From assembly GCA_014871385.1 (NCBI GenBank), contig CM026426.1, positions 58,464,221 through 58,528,220 on the forward strand: a DNA stretch of 64,000 bases, given 5' to 3'. This DNA comes from Ceratodon purpureus. Lineage: Eukaryota > Streptophyta > Bryopsida > Pseudoditrichales > Ditrichaceae. Below the pieces are notes generated by a model. It saw only the letters and a list, made by a program, of their open reading frames with translations. It ran no database searches and was not told the DNA's origin. Below are positions 61,101-64,000 of this stretch, piece after piece (the stretch's first letter is position 1; the number at the start of each line of letters is the position of its first letter). A program made the position numbers and the translations under genes.

Positions 61101-63917
61101 TTGATTCTTTTATCGTCAACATAGTTTCGATAATGTTTGTTGATTAATGACACTCATGAATTCGGCCATCCAACAGGACCAACACTTTGTGACATTAACA
61201 TAAACATCTTAAATGATTGCATGCGGTAGGAATATAGCGTCACCTAAATTAACATGCCCCCGTGCATTAAGCACAGACTACAATACCAATGTCACCGAAA
61301 CAACGTAACAGCAACTCACGGTAAGCATCTCCTACAATACCAAATTTAATTTATTCTACTACTTAACGAATTCACCATATTTAATATTGACTATTCCTCA
61401 CTTGCTGACTGTTTTTATGTATGACTGTCCCATAGCGGGCACATTTGGACCACAATACACTCTAATCTCACATGCAATGATCAACGACGTTTACCATAAC
61501 TCATCTATGGGACGATGTAGGTTCACGGGACAATGTAGTGAACCTGCATTGGGGGTGTCCTACACATGCTACGGATGAACATGATACCTCACACCGAGTC
61601 AAGGTACAGTAAGCGTAAACTGGTTTTTTGTTTGGGATTTTTAAAAGATCAAATTCTAGAAAATTGTTTTGCCAAAAGATTTAACAACGCCTGGTGGAAC
61701 AAAAAAACAACAAGGAATTGTAGCAAGCGTTTACTGAACTCACTGAACCAATAACAAAGAATAAACTTCAAATCTATTCCTGTGCCGAATAATAGTGAGG
61801 TCCCCAGATATCATGGTAGTGTAACATGAAGCGTTGCACAAACATAGGAGACTCCAACGTACCTCCCCAAACATTCAAAGGAATAAAAACTGGGCGTTCA
61901 CATTTACCTCCCAGTATGGCAGTTCGAAGAGTATGCTGACTCTTTTCACTCTTGTCTTCTTCACTGGATCATGTGTCGAGTTTTTCCGACCCCCAAGATC
62001 AAGAAAAGACTCCCTCCAAGCTCCCCTTTGCTTCACAGTTAATCCTGTTTGACGACTGGGCTTGGGGTCCTGATTGGGGTGTCCGTCAAATGCTGCACGT
62101 GCATACCGCCATCGGTGGTCTGCGTCTAGCTATCTTCAATGTCCCAAGAATACAGTTTTCTGTGCCTCTCGAGAGTGGTTAGCGCAAGTTGCCTCACCGC
62201 ATATCGGACAGCCAGCATAGTCCTTTCTTGATTGGCCGGATATGAGTGTATATTCAGGGTAGTCGTTGACAGTCCAAATCAGAATGCCCTTGAGTAAGAA
62301 AGTCCGATTGTTACCCTTTGGCAGCAACATATCCATCGCTCTAACTCCCCTCCAGAGCTTCTTCAAGTCATGCACAAGTGGCTGCAAAAAAACGTCGATT
62401 GTATCTTCCCCTGGAGAAGACAGCCCTAGAATTATCATTGTTAAGCTAATAAAAAAACGCTTCGTCAATAGATACAGTGGTAGGTTATATAAAACAATCA
62501 TCACTGGCCAAACCGAGTGTCTGGATGACTGGAGGCTGTGCGGATTTACTCCATCCAATGCAAGCCCCATTCTAATGTTCCTATCATGCCTACTGAACTG
62601 TGGAAAATTTTCATCAATAAATTTCCATTGCTCACTATCTACTACAGACCTCATTTTGTTGTCTACAGAGTGTTTCCCAGCATGCCACCGCATATGCTTT
62701 GCTATTTCAGGACATCAGAACATTCTCCTTAGTCTCATGATGATAGAAAAGTACCTGAGAACTCTAACAGGGACAAAATTCGAACCTGAGATCCACCGAG
62801 ATCTGTGATAATGTGGACACTCCTGTAATTGCAAATTATCTCTCCAATACAGTGTTTTCCCACAATCACAGCAGTGAATTGCTTCATGGGACAACCCTAG
62901 CTTCATCAGTAGGGCCTTCATTTCGTATGATGATTTTGGACAGTTGTTGTCTACGGGTAAAACATCTTGTTTCAAGAAGGTTAAAATTTCGTCCAAACAG
63001 TGATGACTAATAGAAAATAGAGTGCATAACAACATGAGGATCACACTGAACTGTAACCTCGTAACCCGAGAGCCTTGAAATAATGGTTCTACGGACCGAC
63101 GCAGCAAGCACTCGAATATAGGGGTATCATTAGGCTCATCATCTTCCGAGGACAGATCTTCAAAATCCAGCACTTCGTCATCCTCTTCATGCTCTCCATG
63201 TATTTCGTCAGCTCTCGCAAAGAAATTCCTCGCCATTTTTTTGAAGTCAATACTTGTATTTGGTTATGCAGGTGCAAAAGCCTCGTAATCATTTGCGTCC
63301 AGAAACTCCTCATCTTCCTGTAGATTTTCATTATCTTCTCTTTGAGCCTCTGGAGATTCTCTCATGGACTCAACCCCGACTTGCTCTCGTTCATTAGGAT
63401 TTCGCTGATATAGATGGCACACTTTTAAAAAAAAGCGTGTCTAGTAAAAGAGGTAACGACACCCAATTTGCAGAAATTTGAATCAATGTGATTTACTGTG
63501 AAAATTCTACTCAGCCTTTTAAGTTGAAGTTCATCTAAACCAACAGAAGATAGAAAATCTGATTTCAATATCACAATTCTCCTAATTTCCATGATTAATT
63601 GCGATGTATTTTTAGGTTGTGGCATTCTTAATACGCAAATTAGAGAATTTCAAAACTTATTGTCTTTATAAAACGACAATTTGGCTACAAAGAGATGTGT
63701 CCCTACGTGATTAAACGGAATGAATATTTCTCACCAGGAGCGGTTCGTTCAAGTGAATGTCCCTTCCGTACTTTCAGTGATGTGTCTCCACCATCTGCAC
63801 TGTTTGAGACTTGAATCCGTGATACTTCTCGCATCCACATGGATAGCGCTGAATGCCTTGCCAAACCGCCAAGGCTCCCTCAATGTGGTATGCCTCTGAA
63901 AGACGGTATGGCCTCAT
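58102..63917 (-). pseudogene. CACTA (En/Spm) TNP2-like transposase pseudogene, four or more exons
   Basis: Exon 1 is 63917-63735 (MRPYRLSEAYHIEG.., CPC-type RYPCGCEKYH). Exon 2 is 63440-61908, the Transposase_21 core: CCDCGKTLYW, MRWHAGK, DSEQWKFIDENF, LALDGVNPH, VWPVMIVLYNLP, CPICGE, KTVFLGH, ending FELPYWE at a GTAAAT donor. Exon 3 is 60814-59919, DUF4218: LPVRHTLDGMHCEKN, LPPSVFVIMMHLPIHLVEE, RWMYPFERYMKGLKGFVKN. Exon 4 runs from about 59440 to 58102, DUF4216 (MYAFGNHYRVLSSK, YFGHIEEILELNY, EQVFYSNARES), with an acidic, Arg/Gly- and Ser-rich tail. All joins checked between exons 1, 2 and 3 are in phase. In-frame stops include TGA 62715, TGA 62136, TAG 62130, TAG 60524 and TGA 59996, plus stops in exon 1 and before 63236. 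TNP2 is the catalytic protein of CACTA cut-and-paste transposition. Dead as read, but architecturally complete. Confidence 0.85.
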
Positions 63918-64000
63918 TGAAGAAGGACCTGGACGTTACAAATTACAACGTCAGAATCTGTAAACGGTAGGAGATTATTAAATCTTTCTAAATCTCTGTA
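63918..64000. other. Right edge of window
   Basis: 83 bp upstream of the TNP2 exon 1 ATG. Nothing further can be supported. Confidence 0.5.

Noticed and set aside
1-64000. tRNA, rRNA or bacterial-type operon features
   Set aside because: None were recognised by eye; the DNA is eukaryotic nuclear, and a tRNA scan could not be run.

Overview
This is eukaryotic, plant-type nuclear DNA. It has multi-exon genes with GT-AG introns, CACTA (En/Spm-type) and Ty3/gypsy transposon remains, AT-rich spacer and a MITE. Intron sizes (about 90 bp to 1.1 kb), the plant-type cryptochrome/photolyase-hydrolase fusion and the plant-type mitochondrial processing peptidase fit a streptophyte. The mix of unfamiliar transposon-like genes made me think of a seedless plant or a charophyte-like alga, but I cannot name a species from sequence alone.

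Layout. 0.3-3.8 kb (-): decayed CACTA accessory (TnpA-like) gene. 5.7-9.2 kb (+): two-exon transposase-like gene of a family I know only from uncharacterised proteins (HGKGEWDG motif), broken at a run of 16 G. 10.2-11.25 kb (-): pre-SET/SET/post-SET part of a SUVR-type histone methyltransferase with two stops. 11.6-16.2 kb (-): a long two-exon gene with a conserved-looking N-terminal block, a coiled coil, a RING-like Cys/His cluster and low-complexity tandem repeats, interrupted by TAG codons and a C12 frameshift. 16.2-21 kb: AT-rich satellite and weak ORFs. 21.1-26.1 kb (+): decayed CACTA TNP2 gene whose tail runs into an accessory-type domain. 26.7-31.5 kb (+): scrambled gypsy remains with an 8-bp minisatellite. 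31.5-35.4 kb: AT-rich, no gene. 35.5-40.3 kb (+): photolyase-domain/alpha-beta-hydrolase gene. 41.3-45.2 kb (+): mitochondrial processing peptidase beta, complete in nine exons. 45.6-48.3 kb: large inverted repeat with a 31-nt spacer. 50.1-53.9 kb (-): a second TnpA-like pseudogene. 55.26 kb: a CACTA terminus. 57.5-57.9 kb: a MITE. 58.1-63.9 kb (-): a second TNP2 pseudogene of at least four exons.

Only the 35.5-45.2 kb island looks like normal host coding DNA; one of its two genes is intact as read and the other has one apparent frameshift. Almost everything else is transposon-derived. Most of the transposon reading frames stay in one frame over long distances and are cut mainly by single stop codons, mostly TAG. 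I read this as C-to-T decay of methylated repeats.
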